Shown here: piece by piece, positions 6,437-7,386 of the stretch
How positions within the stretch are numbered: position 1 is the first letter of the stretch
How the letters are laid out: each line of letters begins with the position of its first letter
Assembly (NCBI GenBank): GCA_014379815.1
Contig: JACMLA010000184.1
Coordinates: 1-7,386 of the forward strand
Length of the DNA stretch: 7,386 bases
DNA from: Bryobacteraceae bacterium
Lineage (GTDB): Bacteria; Acidobacteriota; Terriglobia; Bryobacterales; Bryobacteraceae
Direction of reading: 5' to 3'
Translations under genes and position numbers: made by a program
The notes under the pieces: generated by a model
The model's database searches: none
Told to the model about the DNA's origin: nothing
Seen by the model: the letters and a program-made list of their open reading frames with translations, nothing else

Positions 6437-6889
6437 ATGAAAAGATTTCACTTCGGCTTACAAAGAACCACAGATTGGCGGGAACATCAGGCAGAGCTGG
6501 AAAAGTCAGAGCTTGAGAAACTAACCGGCAAGAGGACCCAACTCGCCGATTCCCGAAATGAAGTCGAGAAGGAACTGGACACTCTGGCGAATAACCAGGT
6601 CGGACACAGCGTTCACACAGCGCAGGAACTTCACCAGGCGGCTCTGTTTACCCGCAGCCTCTTCAACCTTGATAAGCAGCTCGTTAATGAGCAATCCAAA
6701 TGCGAGCAGCAGATCGTGCAGCAGCAGGGCAAGTGTATCGAGGCTGACCGCGACCATCGACTGTTGCTGAAACTCCGTGACACAAAGTTGCTGGAATGGC
6801 AGAAAGAATTCAATCGCGAAATTGAAGAAACTGCTGCAGATTCCTGGAACTCCCGCCGCGCTAGAGAGACGTCGAGTTCTTCTTCTTGA
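6437..6889 (+). CDS. fliJ: Flagellar export chaperone/stalk protein FliJ
   Basis: FliJ is a small coiled-coil protein that fits into the FliI hexamer like the F1 gamma subunit and couples it to the export gate FlhA; it also escorts chaperones. The 150-residue product begins with KRFHFGLQ, the family-type 'F.F.L' opening. Most of it is predicted to be a charged helical hairpin, about residues 13-58 and 60-135, rich in Glu, Gln, Lys and Leu. Sequence conservation in FliJ is low, so the call rests on length, coiled-coil character and position directly after fliI (7 bases). It ends in a run of five serines (146-150) encoded by mixed TCG/AGT/TCT codons. The ribosome site is weak, with only TGAGA at 6427-6431, so coupling to fliI is likely. 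It appears to be the last gene of the compact run. Confidence 0.88.
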   Translation: MKRFHFGLQRTTDWREHQAELEKSELEKLTGKRTQLADSRNEVEKELDTLANNQVGHSVHTAQELHQAALFTRSLFNLDKQLVNEQSKCEQQIVQQQGKCIEADRDHRLLLKLRDTKLLEWQKEFNREIEETAADSWNSRRARETSSSSS

Positions 6890-7135
6890 GCATTTGAATT
6901 AAGTGCTATTGCTCAGGTCCATTCTGCCGAAACGGTAAGTGTGAGTGGACACTTGCCCGACCGGGCATGACGATCCTCCTTATCTTCTGGCTTCCCTCCG
7001 GAAAGAACTGAGAAATAAGCCTGCAAACAGCCACTCAATCGGGGAAGAAGCTTACAACGCAACGCAGGGCTCGCCATCGTGTGGCTCTGCTTCGGACTCC
7101 GTCGCGGGGACGAATATTCTTACGAGGAGAAAAAA
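6890..7135 (+). other. 246-base gap between fliJ and the response regulator
   Basis: This gap holds adjoining inverted repeats (6937-6967), a pyrimidine-rich stretch at 6974-6998, and the ribosome site of the next gene. A GCCGAAAC at 6926-6933 resembles the sigma-28 -10 element GCCGATAA at 6 of 8 positions, but no TAAA lies at the proper distance upstream. A frame of 64 codons (6945-7139) is open but has no recognisable features. No tRNA or clear intrinsic terminator with a T-run was seen. It is large compared with the 0-25 base junctions upstream, so it probably marks the end of the operon and a separate transcription start for the next gene. Confidence 0.6.
6937..6967 (+). repeat. Adjacent inverted repeats downstream of fliJ
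   Basis: AAGTGT at 6937-6942 pairs exactly with ACACTT at 6949-6954 (6-base loop). Immediately after, TGCCCG at 6954-6959 pairs with CGGGCA at 6962-6967, with two bases between; a folded RNA would open to a 4-base loop. The two share base 6954, so only one of them can use it. The following sequence is pyrimidine-rich but not a T-run. A terminator or 3'-end protecting structure for the flagellar transcript is possible. Confidence 0.45.
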
Positions 7136-7138
7136 GTG
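7124..7138 (+). promoter_or_regulatory. Strong ribosome site and GTG start of the response regulator
   Basis: GAGGAG at 7124-7129 is followed by six adenines and then GTG at 7136-7138. The spacing is near ideal, and the unstructured A-run should favour initiation. It fixes the GTG as start, giving the expected short beta-1 strand NVLIVDDS at once. Confidence 0.85.
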
Positions 7139-7386
7139 AACGTCCTGATTGTTGACGATTCTGCTGCAATTCGCAAAATTTTGCAGCGTGTTCTGGGACA
7201 GGCAAATATTCCTATGACCCAGGTGTTCGAGGCAAGTGACGGGCTGGAAGCTCTGGCGGTATTAAGAGCCAATCGCGTAGAGCTGATCCTTTCCGACATC
7301 AACATGCCAAACATGGATGGACTGCAGGTCCTCAGCGAGGTACGCGCGGTTGATGCGTGGAAGAGCATTCCTGTCGTGATGATCAC
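7136..7386 (+). CDS. CheY-like response regulator receiver domain, 3' end outside window
   Basis: This is the first 83 full codons of a receiver domain that takes a phosphoryl group from a histidine kinase. Beta-1 is NVLIVDDS (residues 2-9), with the magnesium-binding acidic pair D7/D8. The phospho-acceptor is D54 in LSDINMPNMDG (52-62), and the sequence ends at beta-4 VVMIT, where the conserved switch threonine is the last, incomplete codon. The start is at the receiver domain itself, so no N-terminal extension exists. Whether it is a stand-alone CheY or has an output domain cannot be decided, because the C-terminal part is missing. Its place after flagellar genes makes a chemotaxis role (binding FliM at the switch) likely but not proven. 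The 246-base gap and strong own ribosome site suggest separate expression from fliJ. Confidence 0.9.
   Translation, partial: MNVLIVDDSAAIRKILQRVLGQANIPMTQVFEASDGLEALAVLRANRVELILSDINMPNMDGLQVLSEVRAVDAWKSIPVVMI

Noticed and set aside
1..7386. A novel defence, mobile or biosynthetic system
   Set aside because: Every substantial reading frame is accounted for by known flagellar proteins or a receiver domain. There are no terminal repeats, integrase, CRISPR repeats or foreign-looking insert.

Overview
The window holds a compact, one-directional block of flagellar basal-body and export genes. In order on the + strand it reads flgL (3' part only), flgB, flgC, fliE, fliF, fliG, fliH, fliI and fliJ, followed after a 246-base gap by the 5' part of a single-domain CheY-type response regulator. 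The organism is a flagellated bacterium with moderately G+C-rich DNA. The gene order and the style of the proteins would fit an environmental lineage such as Acidobacteriota, but that is only an impression. Nothing here fixes the taxon, and no rRNA or other marker gene is present.

Region by region: bases 1-565 encode the C-terminal part of the hook-filament junction protein FlgL. Bases 566-678 are a 113-base gap rich in the word CCAG, with one two-tier hairpin and a second hairpin that abuts the flgB start codon. Bases 679-6889 are a tightly packed eight-gene run. The junctions are a 1-base overlap (flgB/flgC), 2-base gap (flgC/fliE), 21-base gap (fliE/fliF), 4-base ATGA overlap (fliF/fliG), 25-base gap (fliG/fliH), 4-base ATGA overlap (fliH/fliI) and 7-base gap (fliI/fliJ). 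This spacing indicates one transcript with translational coupling. Bases 6890-7135 contain adjoining inverted repeats and a pyrimidine-rich leader. Bases 7136-7386 are the response regulator, cut by the window end.

The genes form one assembly route. FliF makes the MS ring in the inner membrane. FliG docks on the FliF C-terminal tail as the rotor switch and torque ring. FliE joins the MS ring to the rod, and FlgB and FlgC are proximal rod subunits. FliH, FliI and FliJ form the export ATPase complex that delivers rod, hook and filament subunits, including FlgL. The CheY-like protein could signal to the switch, but its partner is not shown here.

All complete genes look intact, with no frameshift, insertion sequence, CRISPR array or tRNA seen. 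I found no previously undescribed system. The parts most worth a second look are the two non-coding gaps, the non-ATG starts of fliF and fliH, the unusual spacing between ribosome site and start at flgB, and a 10-base tandem repeat inside fliF.
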